Assembly: GCA_027924645.1 (NCBI GenBank)
Contig: BSBN01000254.1
Span: 14,206,501 to 14,270,500, forward strand
From: Cunninghamia lanceolata
Lineage: Eukaryota; Streptophyta; Pinopsida; Cupressales; Cupressaceae
Length of the DNA: 64,000 bases
Direction: 5' to 3'
Part shown: positions 12,255 through 23,160 of the stretch, piece after piece
How positions within the stretch are numbered: position 1 is the first letter of the stretch
How the letters are laid out: the number at the start of each line of letters is the position of its first letter
Position numbers and translations under genes: made by a program
Notes under the pieces: generated by a model
Databases searched by the model: none
Told to the model about the DNA's origin: nothing
Seen by the model: only the letters and a program-made list of their open reading frames with translations

Positions 12255-13013
12255 TTAAGTTTTTTTACCAATGTACACCTTTTTTGGGGCATGATGCATC
12301 CCCAAATTCATCTCTTCTAGATCATCCTTGTCTGTGGGAGATGTTTTTGAGACAACCTGCTCCCTATTGTCAAATGCTTTTTCTAAAGATACTAACGCTC
12401 TGGGGATTTTGTTTGTGTTAAGATGTATTACTTCTTTCCCCAAAAGAGTCTCTTTTCCATCTATGACTTCTATAAAGTTTTGGAAATCAATTTCCTGATT
12501 TTCATACCCATCTATGCAATGCAGGAATCTTAACAACTCTCTATCATCATCAAACACTTGCCAATTGCATATATTGTCTGGCATTGCAAGTCTAATCTTG
12601 ATTTCAACATTTATGATATCAGACAATGTGACATCATCTGGCCTTATGGCTACATTAGCTAGAAAATCTGCCATGACATTCTTTGATCTTTCTACCCAAT
12701 TTATTGAAAATGTATCAAATAATTCAATTGTATCCCAAACAACATGCTTATATTCTTTTAACCTCTTATTTTTTGAAGCATACACATATCTTACCTAGAA
12801 AACTATCATCTCTGAATCTCCAAACACTTTTAACATTTTAATTCCATGCTTTAAGGCAACATTCAATCCTAATAACAAAGCTTCGTATTCTGCAATTTTG
12901 TTAATGCAGGCAAACTTCAAGAGAAAAGGGAATTTGAGAATCTTACCTGTTGGAGAGATAAACACCACCCCTACACCAAAGCTTTCCTTTGAGCAATCAC
13001 CATCAAAGTACAT
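12255..13013 (-). pseudogene. Archaeal-type RNase H and linker, upstream of RT (G2)
   Basis: The domain runs from MYFDGDCSK (13013) through AEYEALLLGLNVALKHG and VFGDSEM to RSKNVMADFLANVA (about 12650), keeping the Asp/Glu/Asp/Asp set. A stop near 12795 splits it. The 12650-12255 segment (LLRFLHCIDGYENQEIDFQ, then MNLGMHHAPKKVYIG) joins it to RT without a gap. This second copy shows that the PR-aRNH-RT order is not a rearrangement private to G1. Confidence 0.87.
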
Positions 13014-13028
13014 AGTGCAAAGACCATG

Positions 13029-13737
13029 CTAATCAGGCTCCTTAATGCAAAGACCCTTCTCCTTATTTTCCTGATCATCCAATATAATTCTAAAATTTTC
13101 ACAATCAGTATCCACAAAGCAAACATGATCTTCTAGTTCCTGATCTTCAACTATTTCTGGTGACCTTTCCTCTCTGACCAGCTTAACATCCTTACTATTC
13201 ATAGGGATCATAACATATGATAAGTCTAATTGCATACTTCCTCCAATAAATGCAACCCATCTTCTTGACATACTGTGGCTTTATATCAACTACTGTCATA
13301 TTCATTTTGTAGGTCCTTTCTAGATAAGATACAAGCATAAAGCCCACATCTTTCATAATTCCAATGACTGGAACTTCTCTAGCATCCATAGCATAGCACT
13401 TCCAATAGGATTTATCAATATTTAACCCAATTTGTTGCATAATAACCAGAGGCATAATATTTGTTGATGCACTCGAGTCAAGCATACAATTCCTAATTAC
13501 CTTTACATTGATGACAAGGGATACATAGACTGGTTCAACCTGTGAAGGACAAATTGTCATTGTCACTCCCAAATAAACCTTAGGAATCTCATCCTCATCA
13601 ACACACAACTCTTGTTTTTTACTATGTTCTTCAACATTCTGTTCTACCTGACTAGCCACCCCTAAAATTAGAGATAATGCCTTATTTCTATACTCTTCAA
13701 TTTTCATCATTTCCATTAATGGGATAGAGACCTTCAT
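13029..13737 (-). pseudogene. Aspartic protease (G2)
   Basis: The 180-residue segment 13737-13195 holds LGVTMTICPSQVEPVYVSLV, the active site as CMLDSSASTNIMP (Gly to Ser), then REVPVIGIMKDVGFM and YKMNMTVVDIKPQY. A frameshift near 13230 moves the C-terminal part (MQLDLSYVMIPMN) into another frame, continuing to 13029. It sits between gag and aRNH. The active-site change makes it inactive. Confidence 0.82.
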
Positions 13738-14292
13738 CTAGGATAAAGCTTCAGTTTTGTCAAAGGGGGCATAATTTTGTATAACAGTTGTAGCTTGAGA
13801 CTAAATTTTACTCTTTTTCTGAGTTGATCTAGTCTTGGTTTTAGTGGCTTTCTGATGGCCATCCTCAATAGGTAAGCTCTTGATCTTATCCTCAATTTGA
13901 AAAATTTTACCTTTGGAGTTTTGATGATCCTAACCTGGTTCTTGTTATTTCCTTTCTTCTTATGTGATTCAGTCTCTTTATGATTATGTATGGGTTTCTT
14001 TACAAAGATACTTCCTGGCTGACCTGAATCACCTACATGAGCTTTGTTTCTGAGGTTATAATTGATCTTAACCTGAGCCACTACTCCAGTAGTAAGGGCT
14101 CTAATTTATTCATCATAAGGCCTCCTTAAATTGACCAAAGGGGCATTTGAGTCTTGAGCATACACTTGGTTATCTTCATTATCTTCATTAGAGAAAACTT
14201 GTTGGCATGTTTGATTCATATAATTCCTCTTTTCATTAGAGGAGGAATAGTCCCCATTTGTAAAGAGCATGTTAATACTATCATCTTCTACA
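13738..14292 (-). pseudogene. Gag C-terminal part (G2, left of the nest)
   Basis: 14324-14106 and 14081-13734 carry an acidic segment (SNEDNEDNQVYAQDSNAPLV), LRRPYDE and basic Lys/Asn-rich stretches, matching G1 and G3 gag. Homology ends at 14292/14297, where the chromovirus LTR begins, and resumes at 33862. The few residues before 14324 in the open frame are LTR, not gag. Confidence 0.8.
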
Positions 14293-14297
14293 TAATG
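14293..14297. repeat. Target site duplication TAATG (partner at 33857-33861)
   Basis: TAATG occurs directly before the LTR start TGATGAAGG at 14298 and directly after the LTR end GCATCA at 33856. The flanks join into continuous gag (compare CTACATAATGC in G3 near 57590). A 5-bp duplication is the normal footprint of a Ty3/gypsy integrase. Confidence 0.9.
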
Positions 14298-14390
14298 TGA
14301 TGAAGGGGGTAAATCATAAAACACAAACCAACAAAAAATGCAAATAGAAAATAAAACTTTCTTTTATTGATTTAGACAACTCATTACATT
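14298..14390 (-). repeat. 3' LTR of chromovirus, outer piece
   Basis: These 93 bases match the first bases of the 5' LTR at 33020 (TGATGAAGGGGGTAA, then CTTTCTTTTATTGATTT). The match stops after AACTCATTACATT, where the PLE starts. The rest of the LTR resumes at 27594. Confidence 0.9.
14378..14390. repeat. 13-bp target duplication AACTCATTACATT (partner at 27594-27606)
   Basis: The 13-mer flanks 14391-27593 exactly. The intact LTR at 33020 holds a single close version (AATTCATTACATT). A duplication of this length fits target-primed reverse transcription by a PLE or LINE rather than a 5-bp integrase event. Confidence 0.88.
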
Positions 14391-16155
14391 TTGTGGACAT
14401 GATATTTCCACAGTCCATGATATAATAGGTTCTACTATGTATTGCTTTATTTTGCATCAACGTTTTGGATCACACTCCGTGATCCATCGTCAGGATGAGA
14501 AGAAGAGAATGTGAAATAAATTGCAGAAATGGTCTAATAAAAAGAGAGAGATGGGTGGGCAAGGCATCTCTTTGACCAGAGTCAAAGTGACAAAAATAAT
14601 AAAAATTAGGATAGAAAAGAAATAAAAAGGGGGGGAGAGGAAAAAGAGAAAAGGAAAAAAAAAGGAGAGAGTACAGAGGAGTCAAAGGGGAACCTTGGGA
14701 GAGAGGTATATTATAAATAAGAGATGAGTTAAAGATAAAAGAAGATAAATTAAATGAATAAAAATATAGGGGCTAAAAATATAAAAGGAAAAATAATAAC
14801 TAGTGAAAATATAAATAAAAGCTAGGATTATAAAAATAAAGAGAAAGAAAATAAAAGAGACAAAGAATTAAATGAGAAAAAATAAATTAAAAATAGATAG
14901 GAAAGATAGAGTAAGAGACAGTAAAAAATGTAAAAAGGTTGATAATATTAAAAGGAAAGAAACATTAAAATAAAGAGAAAATTAAATAAATTAAAGTGAA
15001 ATACCAAAGAAAAAAATAGAGATATGGACGCAAAGTAAGAATATAGTAAATAAATAGTAATCAAATAATAAAATAATATATGAATCATAGTAGAAATGTT
15101 AATGAAAATATAAGAAAAGACATAGAATAGCAAAAATGAAGAAATCAAATAAATTAAATTAAAATACCAAAAAGGAAAAAAAGGAAAAAATAGAGATCGA
15201 AAATAGATAAAACTCGAAGGATATCATAAATAGAAATCGAAGTGGTAAGATAAAATAAAGAGCAAGAAGAAGCATATGAGTAAGAGAATAGAATCAAAGT
15301 TATAGGAAGATAAATAGGGTAAAAAAATTGAACAAAGACTACAATGCACAAGAGTGAGATGAAATGGAGAAACTAGAGAGAAAGAGCAAATAAATACAAA
15401 GGTATGTCCATAATAAATATAGAAAGGGAAGCAATAAAAACATGAAAAATCAAGGAGGAAGCATGACAGAAAAAAGGGGGGAATAAGAAAGGAGAAAGAA
15501 TTATATATGTATACATATATAAGTGTAAATATATCTATACATATATAAATACTAAGAAAAATGGTATATATATATATATAGAAGAAGGAGACAAAAGAAA
15601 ATGACCAAGGAGAGAGGGAGAGAGGAGGATAAATGAACAAGATGAAAAGAAGGATACCAAGGCCAAATGTAGGAGATAGAGCAAGGGCAAATCAAAGGGT
15701 GCAAGGGGAAAATAGGGTGGGGGAAAGGGTAGCACGAAAGGGGGGTGAGTGGGAACCTAGGTGTAGGATGCAAGGTGAAGGACTAGGAAGGGGTAAATGG
15801 GAGGAAGAGATAAGGAGGGAAAGATGAGGAGGAAGAGGTTGGTGAGGGGGAACACCAGAAGGTGGCAAGGGTGGAGATGAGACAGTAAGAGAGAGAGGGT
15901 GAAAGAGGGAGGGGCGAGAGGAAAAGGGGTAGAAGGGTAGAGCTGGAGGGGAAATTTTTTTTACTGGAGAGGTGTTGTGTGGTTACACAACACACCCTAT
16001 TTTGACTTGACAAAACGGGGACCCAACTTTTTGCTTGTCTTGGCTTCTGTTTTCTTTCTTTTTGGTAGTCTGGTAAAAGTAAGTCATGCAGGTGATCCTG
16101 CATAAGGGAGCTGGGTAAGTCATCATGATGAGGTCTATTCATCAAATTTAGTATT
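14391..16155 (-). repeat. PLE left arm / 3' pseudo-LTR, purine-rich on the plus strand
   Basis: 14428-15297 is the inverted complement of 26688-27560, the match running from GGTTCTACTATGTATTGC to GAGTAAGAGAATAGAATC. From about 14500 to 15960 the plus strand is almost only purines plus T (GAAAGAG-type runs), with an AT microsatellite near 15564-15580. Minus-strand 'ORFs' here are low-complexity Phe/Leu/Ser and not genes. On the minus strand this arm follows the PLE ORF as its 3' end. Confidence 0.8.
14455..14497 (-). ncRNA. Hammerhead-ribozyme-like motif, left arm (mutated)
   Basis: On the minus strand: CATC (stem I), CTGACGA core (position 7 is free in hammerheads), one extra T, GGATCAC/GTGATCC stem II with a 5-nt loop, AAAAC where GAAAC is expected, GTT, then GATG closing stem I. 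The G-to-A change in the second core box should abolish cleavage. The right-arm copy has the intact box. Confidence 0.6.
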
Positions 16156-16239
16156 TCATGTTGATAACCTCATGGTTGGAAAGAGTACAAAATTTCATGC
16201 AGGTTTGCCTTTTGGATCACCCTGATATTCCTTAAGGAA

Positions 16240-16890
16240 CAAAAATTGTTGCAAGTCAAATTTCTAGTCAAACCTGATATTTCGGGGGGGGTCATATTTC
16301 TTAATATCAGTCATCTTATGAAAGATCACCCCGATCTAATTTTATCACCTGATAAATCATTTGGTCTGATGCTCCGAACTTCAATTTTACGTGATAGTGG
16401 TATTTACCCGTCAAATAGCTTCATATATTTTGCAGGGGTCATATTCCCAATATCACCTGATATTCTGAATATCACCCTATCCTTCAAATATCACCTTGTC
16501 GCAAAATATCACCCAAGAGCCAATATGCCGATGATGTCATCCAATCTCGATGAACAAAGAAAATCACCCAATAATGACATCATCATCCTTTCTACCTCGC
16601 GGAGGTATATTTCTGAAGCTCACCCTTTTATACAATGTGACGGTGACGTCATCCTGATCTTTCAAAAGGGGGTCACTTTACTCTTGAGGGGTCATATCTC
16701 AAACATCACTCAATCTTTAAAACATGACCCAATATTCCAAATATCACCTGATATTTGAATATCACCTGATATTCTAAACATCGCCCGATCTCCTCAACAT
16801 CAATTTTCTCGCTCAAAGGTAGAGGGTCATATTACGCATGGGGGGTCATATTCCCAATATCACCTGATATTCTGAATATCACCCCCTCAT
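16240..16890. repeat. Cluster of ATATCACC/GATATT palindromic repeats
   Basis: The phrase TCACCTGATATTCTGAATATCACC and shorter versions recur (near 16455, 16743, 16770 and 16860), among GGGGTCATATT and CATCACCC runs. Each unit can fold (GATATTC/GAATATC). It precedes ORF A in the leader of the insertion. An ORF open at 16246-16758 is only a by-product of the repeat. Confidence 0.6.
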
Positions 16891-17452
16891 CTTGCCCCAT
16901 GACATTAAATGCACATAAAAGTAGTAGGTGGATTCCAGTTGATTGCAAACACGATGTACACACCTGGCAACATTCGTAGATCCATGGCAGAAGATCAATG
17001 GTTTTAATCAATTTAACATGGATTTGCCCTAATTTACCCTAAGGATGAGATTAAAAGTGAAGTTACAGGCTCATTTAACATTTACCTTGCGAAGAAACAA
17101 GTTTTATAGAGCGCAGAACATTCAAACCCTAGTACAACCTACCTGCAGATGCAAACAGCCTACAACAGAATGAAGCACATGATTATCACCAGTATCTGAA
17201 CCTCTTTTCGGTAATCATTTGCTTAGTCCAAGAGAAAACTGTGATCAGGTAAGTAATTAGAAACCCTCCTATTGTCATTTTCTACAAATATCCAAGTAGT
17301 AGGTCCTTTGTTGGTTTTTCTCTGTAATTAGACATATCATGATGAAATGAAAATGAATAGGTATATTATGCATGATACCATGAACGTATGATGTTGTATA
17401 TGCATGCATGTGGATATTGTTGTAAGACCAGTTGTGTTTATTACAAGAACCT

Positions 17453-20400
17453 ATGGCAGACATCAAGAAGAATAAGTCTGATGCAGAATTCTTTAAACCT
17501 ATGTTTGCCCAACCTGAGGGAGTACAGTTCAAATTTAGTGTCATCAGAGATACCCACCAAGGAAACACAAATTTGGCAGTATGGTTAGCCAAGATGGGCA
17601 AAGATAGAGAAAGTTCCCTATTGGATAGCATTTTCGTATCGGGAATGTGGTATGTAGCTGGATTTCCCTACACCATGGAAACTCCAGAATTGGTAGTTGA
17701 GTGTGCCAAAAACTATAACCCTAAGACAAGACAGGTAGAAAAACACAAAAGGGTATATGCAGACCTATCTATCAAAGGAATTACATCTACTTTCAACCTT
17801 CTGGTTGGGAAAAAGGTGGTTAGTATGGATCTGAAGAAACTAGAAGTTAAATATACCAATAACAAGAAGACTGCAAGAAAGAGGATGTACCAATGGAGGG
17901 CAAAGAATAGTCCTTACACTGCCTCTGCCAAATTACCAGTGCACATGTACAAGTTTGATTTTGATGATGAGTATCAATAAATGATTACCTTGCTAAACAG
18001 GGTGATAGGCCAGCCTAATGCTGGAAGCTTCAAGGACTGGATGTACGGGATCATCATGATGAGCATCTACATAGATAACAAGCCATTATGGGCTAAGATC
18101 ATCAGTGATGCCCTAGATGAACAACTGATGAACTTAGGGGGCTTGGACTATTCATTCTATATGACTTCATATATTGTATATTCATATGCCTACAAGGGTA
18201 CATTTGATGCATTAACTACAGTTGGAAAGATTGGTGGCAGTTTGAATGATGCCCATATATGGGATCATTATCCTCAGTTGTAGAGAGCACATTACCTTCA
18301 GGATTATAAATTAGTGAATGATGCATTTTCTATGCATTTGGTAAGAACAATGGAGGAGGATAGAACCAAAAGACTGAGCATGGAAGCTCAGGAAGTTATA
18401 TATAGACATGGTGCATGGTTTATCCAGTTTGCCACATTTTCATACAAAAGAGTAGAAGGCTTTGAGGGGCAGCCCTTAATGTTACCCAAGTACCCTACTG
18501 ATGGGGTAATCCTGATGGAATTCCTAAGACAGATATCAACAATACTGGATGCATATAAGGTAAATAACAAGATTCCTCTAGTTTTGTTTCTAGTGACTAA
18601 AGGGTGGTATATATGCCCTGACTTAGAAAATATAAAGAAGGCCATAGGTGGTCTGAACCTGATGAATTTATAGCCATTCCCACTAGCCAGATCTTATGAC
18701 CCCCATGGAAGAATGCAAAAGATCATAGGGAAGCCCATCCATCAGAAGCACTTGGAGGATTTTTGGATTGACTGTGAGGATGAAGCTGAGGTAAGGAGAA
18801 GAAAATATCAGAGACTCACACTCAATTAGATAAGGACATTTGATTGTATTCTAGTGCCGACACAATTGAAGAAGGATGATGGCAGGTTATTGTCAAATGA
18901 GTATGAAGAAAAGGTGTATCATGACACCATTTTAGTCCTTGACCTAATGTAGCTTGAAGATATTTCATTAGATAGGTTTACAGGTGGGGTGCTGCAGCTG
19001 ACCTAGGCATGGGTAGATAAACAAATAAATATACTAAAGAAGAAGGGGATGGCCATCACAGTAGATAACAAGAGGAAAAGGCAGGAAATTCCTGATGAGG
19101 AATATGATGACTTTCTTGGAGAGAAGAGAAAATCTAATGGAGAAAGGCTGCCACCCCAGAAACAAGGAAAAGGACCTCCTAGTAAGAAGAAGAAAACTAA
19201 AGATACACCTAAGGGGGTAATAGTTGAAAGAATTGATATACTAGTTGAGGATGCATCTACATCTGGATAGGCATTAGCCTCATCAACACCACCTCTAGAG
19301 GATAAACAAAAGACCAAAAAGATCCTAAGGACGGTTGTGGATACTGTAGAAATACAAGACCAAGGCCAAACTTCACAACAATATGGAGAGAAAGACATTC
19401 TTAGTGAAGAGGAGCCTACAGAAGATGACCCCTTGGTGGTCAACAAGAAGAGGAAAGCAGTATCCTTAGCAACTTCAACCCCTAAAAAACCAAGAACACA
19501 TATGAGGGGTGAAATAAGACATGACCCTGTGATGTTAAGGGGGGCTGGTAGTGAAGTATTTAGAAAAGAATTGCAACATGAGGTGCCACTTCCTACCATA
19601 ATTTAGTTTAAGACTGAGAAGGCTAAAGAACAAGCAAAAGAAGCCACTAAAGCAAGCCAAGGTGGTCCTTTCTCATTGGATGAGACTGTGGACTTATCAG
19701 ATGATGACGTGGTAGACAACGTAGCCTCTTAGCAAATGGAGACGCTCACTTCAAATACTCACATGACTCCACAAGGAACACCGTCTGCACAGAGGGTGAT
19801 AGTAGAAGAGTTGAAGCAATTAGAACTAGAGAAAGAAGACAACCCAACAAATAGGGCTTGATAAATTAGTTCATCAGGTGACCAGCCCTGTGGTGATAGA
19901 CCTAACCTACAGAGAGGATGTAAGTCCTAAACATCAAGCAAGTGCACCTGAGAAAACAGATAATATCAAAGTAGCCAAGCAGGGAGAAGTGTAGAGTAAC
20001 GTTCTAGATATGGGCCAACAACAACAAGATGTATCTGATGAGCCCAAAATTGTGGAAGCCTAGGAAAATGGTAGAAATGACAAGACCACATCAAGTGAAG
20101 ATGCCCCCTGGACTCAAGAAACCTTAAGTAATAAGGTTACAACAGATCATCTGAAGACTCAAGAGGTAGATACAACCAGTGCGGATCATAAAGTGATCCA
20201 AGATCAAGTAGATGCACCTAGGTCAGATACAATGGTGTCTGTAGATGCAAATGTGCCTCAGGATGAGGAGATTACCAAGGTGGATGAAACAAAAGAAGAT
20301 GAAGTACAGGATCAGCTATAGGATCATCATGTGGATGCACCACAAGATCCTCCACCGCAAGAAGAGATTCCTCTGGAGGAGGAAGTAGAACAAGATCACC

Positions 20401-21806
20401 CTCATGAAGATCATCATGAGGAAGAAATAAGGAAGTCACCCTCTCCATCAAGAATAGAGATCAATGCTGAAGATTAGGGTGGACATGATCATGACAGACA
20501 TGATGATGACAGTAATCAAGGATCTGGAGATCAAATACCTCAATGGCTAGAACAAGAAATAGGTATGGAAACTGATTTTGAGATTCAAGAGTTTGATGTT
20601 TTGACATTATTTTTAGAAACCATCATGAAGCCAAAGAGGAAGGCTAGATTAACCTTGGCCATCAAAAGAGATCCTGCTACGGGTAGAAGGACTGCCCAGA
20701 TAGCACTTCCCAAGGTTGAAAAGGAGAAAGGCAAGATAACCCTGGAAGAGTTCCAGATCACTACAGTTGATTTAGGGTTTGCCAATGAGGACCAAGAAGG
20801 TCAGGAAGGGAAGGACATAATAGATTCTTTGACCCAAAGGGTGAAGAAAGAAAAGGAGAAGAATAAGCAGCATAAAGAGCACATTGCTCAGCTGCATGCA
20901 TACATAAAAGGGTTAATTAACCCTGATAATACGGTATCAGATCAGGCAATCCCATTGATTGCAATTTCTTAGTAGGAGGTCAATAAATTGGACATCATGA
21001 AGCATGAGTCCATAGTTATGAGAAAGTGGATGTCATCCGCACTCACAGGAGCTGAGGAAGTAGTGAAGGCCTCTTTGTAGAGGTGGAATTCTTTGGGTAT
21101 CTCAAGGAGAAAAGTTAATAAATTACAGAGGGAGACCGAAAAGTCATTCCAGTTGGAGAAAGCCTTGAGTGCTTTGAGTGAAATAAAGAGGATTAATCCT
21201 CAGGTCCTAATAAGCAACCAGGTGTTAAATAATAACACAGCCATGCTAGTGGATATATGGTATAAAGACATCCGATTTGAATGTGATGTACTAAAGAGGT
21301 GCAGCAATAAATTGAGAGATATCAATATGAAGCTGCATGACATGATGTCTTATGAAGAAGAGGTCCTGGAGGCCTTAGAAGGGAAAGTAGAAGGTAAAAT
21401 TGAGAACCAAGATGCAGACTTTGCCATTAAAGCTCTGCATAATAATTTCCAGCTGATGGCTGATGACCCTCTTAACCACTTAACAGAAGAAGCAATGAAG
21501 AAGATCATGAGGATTAAGGTCAAGGTGGAGAACTACAATGAAACATTGAGCAGCAGGAAAAATAAATTGGAAACACTTAGGGATAAGTTCCAAGCGCATA
21601 AGCATGCTATCAGCAAAGCCAAAACTCAGGATGGCGGAGAAATTGAAAGAATAGTGGAAATATATGAAAATATCAAGACAACCATGTAGGTCCATATACA
21701 AGGAGACATTCATCAGGATGATGAAGACACGGAAAGTGATGATCATGATGATCATGAAGATGAAGAAGATGAACCTAATGAGTAGATGAAGATGCGTAAT
21801 AAATAG
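17453..21806 (+). pseudogene. Unknown ORF A, about 1,450 codons, amber-riddled
   Basis: I do not recognise this protein. From ATG at 17453 one frame runs to about 19840, and after a single frameshift another runs to about 21806. N-terminal region: VECAKNYNPKTRQVE, KKLEVKYTNNKKTARKRMYQ, GSFKDWMYGIIMMSIYID and QPLMLPKYPTDGVILMEFLR, which align position by position with ORF B. Middle: a Lys-rich, nuclear-signal-like linker (19049-19606), then an acidic His/Asp-rich stretch (19870-20560). C-terminus: helical, coiled-coil-like (20565-21690). About 19 in-frame interruptions are TAG, against one TAA at 17978. Gag-like or element-specific accessory roles are possible, and neither is shown. Confidence 0.6.
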
Positions 21807-22792
21807 AAATACATGCATCAGGTACTTAAGAGAAAATAAGTCACCTAGATGGTTGCCAGCTAGCAACTTGTGCCACAAGATACATTTGACTAAGTCAAAG
21901 GAGAATATGCACCATAGATCTTAATGGATAAATCTTGATTGTAGATCATGTGTAACTGCTCCCTCACCTTGTTCTATAAAAGGTGCAGGGATGCTTTGTT
22001 TTAGACATTCGAAGCTTAATTGAAATTTGTTTGCTGAAATATTTAGGGCCTATTTCAAAGTTATTGTAAGCATACATATTTTAGCATATTTAATGAAAGA
22101 GAAGACCTGTTTGATTACAAATCATCATAAATTTTGAGTAATTTGTGTCTAAATTCTTGATATATGCTTTGATTTGCTGCATCCCTTGGAGTGCTCATCA
22201 GTCTACATATATTGTTTTCATTCATCATCCTTTGAAGTTTGCATCATCTATATCTAGCTGTGGAACATCCTGGTGAAAATGTGGTTTGATTTCTTCTTTC
22301 TCATGATTGTATCAAGTGTGTATGTGACTCAATAGCTGAAGATTCATCATAATTTGAAGTATTCTTTTACATTTCTTTTAATTTTAGAACAATTCACCAT
22401 CACAATTGCGAATAATAGATAATCAAAAGCAAAATACGTGAAATATGCAGACATCTCGTAGATACTTGAAGATTTATAGCATATTTGAAGTTAAATCATG
22501 TACAATTGACAAATATTATGCAAAGATTTGAGTATAGACACACTATTTGTGGAAATATCCTGTGTAGATAACCTCATGTGTAGCATCTTTACAGAAATAG
22601 AATCCTGCTCATGAACAAACGTAAGGCCCCTAAATGGAAAACAACAACTCACATCAACCACTGAGTAATGTTAGTTGATTAAGAACTAATCCACGAAGAC
22701 TTGGGATCATGAATTATTTGAATTCATCGTATCTTTCAAGATGAGTAAAGGTTGATGTGTAACTTTTATTCTATGTTTGTTTATGACTAACA
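21807..22792 (+). promoter_or_regulatory. LTR-like 3' region of the A insertion with TATA box
   Basis: TATAAAA at 21975-21981 lies in CTATAAAAGG, followed about 30 bp on by a likely start region and then ATTTAATGAAAGAG. This looks like a U3/R promoter of a 3' LTR. No matching copy was found before the ORF, so the LTR interpretation is weak. No coding signal. Confidence 0.3.
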
Positions 22793-22798
22793 TCATGA

Positions 22799-23160
22799 TC
22801 AACAAGAGGCTAGGAGGTGGAAGGGTCGAGGGGAGGGGGTTAGTTTTTGAGAGAGTTTAAAAGAGGGTTCCAAGTGTGGCTCAAACCTCACCCCTCATCT
22901 CTATCAAGGTGGGTGGGGTTATTTCTGATGAAGATAGCTTCCTTAAGTTTTCTCTTAAAGAAATTATCTTCCTTGGCAAGGACGAGGGTATCCTCAAGTT
23001 TGATGTGGTGTTTGGTGTTCAGGGAGTGCTCAGATAGGGCTCATTTTGTGAACCTAACATGTCTGATATCCGTATAGTGTTTTTTGATTCTTGTGCAGAT
23101 GGATCTACCTATCTCTTCGATATAAGGAGTGCCATAGGAATAGTCTATTCTGTAGACACC
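22799..23160 (-). pseudogene. GIY-YIG endonuclease domain of the PLE
   Basis: The domain starts at SGVYRIDYSYGTPYIEEIGR (near 23100-23160), where GVY and PYIE take the places of GIY and YIG. Then come SICTRIKKHYTDIR, ALSEHSLNTKHHI (the usual His region) and EDNFFKRKLKEAIFI, with the conserved Arg and a Glu in the last helix. The normal third motif residue Gly is Glu (YIE). Such a domain marks endonuclease-bearing PLEs, in contrast to the EN-minus ones at telomeres. Confidence 0.8.

Larger units (their letters stand above)
16161..22792 (+). mobile_element. 6.6-kb insertion in the PLE carrying unknown ORF A
   Basis: TCATG flanks it at 16156-16160 and 22793-22797, and the sequence starts TTGATAACC and ends ACTAACA. 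Removing it joins the PLE stop codon (TGA, 22799-22801) to the purine-rich arm with one TCATG. It carries one long plus-strand ORF, no recognisable RT or integrase, and a TATA-like box after the ORF. I could not find matching LTRs at its two ends. A non-autonomous LTR element is the best guess, but class is unproven. Confidence 0.55.

Noticed and set aside
14948..16145. Several minus-strand ORFs rich in Phe, Leu, Ser and Pro that look like membrane proteins
   Set aside because: They are translations of the pyrimidine-rich minus strand of the PLE arm. Overlapping frames are open at once and no start or family signal is seen.
17453..21806. TAG as a sense codon (amber reassignment or readthrough) in ORF A
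   Set aside because: Plant nuclear genes use TAG as stop, unrelated elements here show the same bias, and frameshifts coexist. Decay at CAG explains it more simply.
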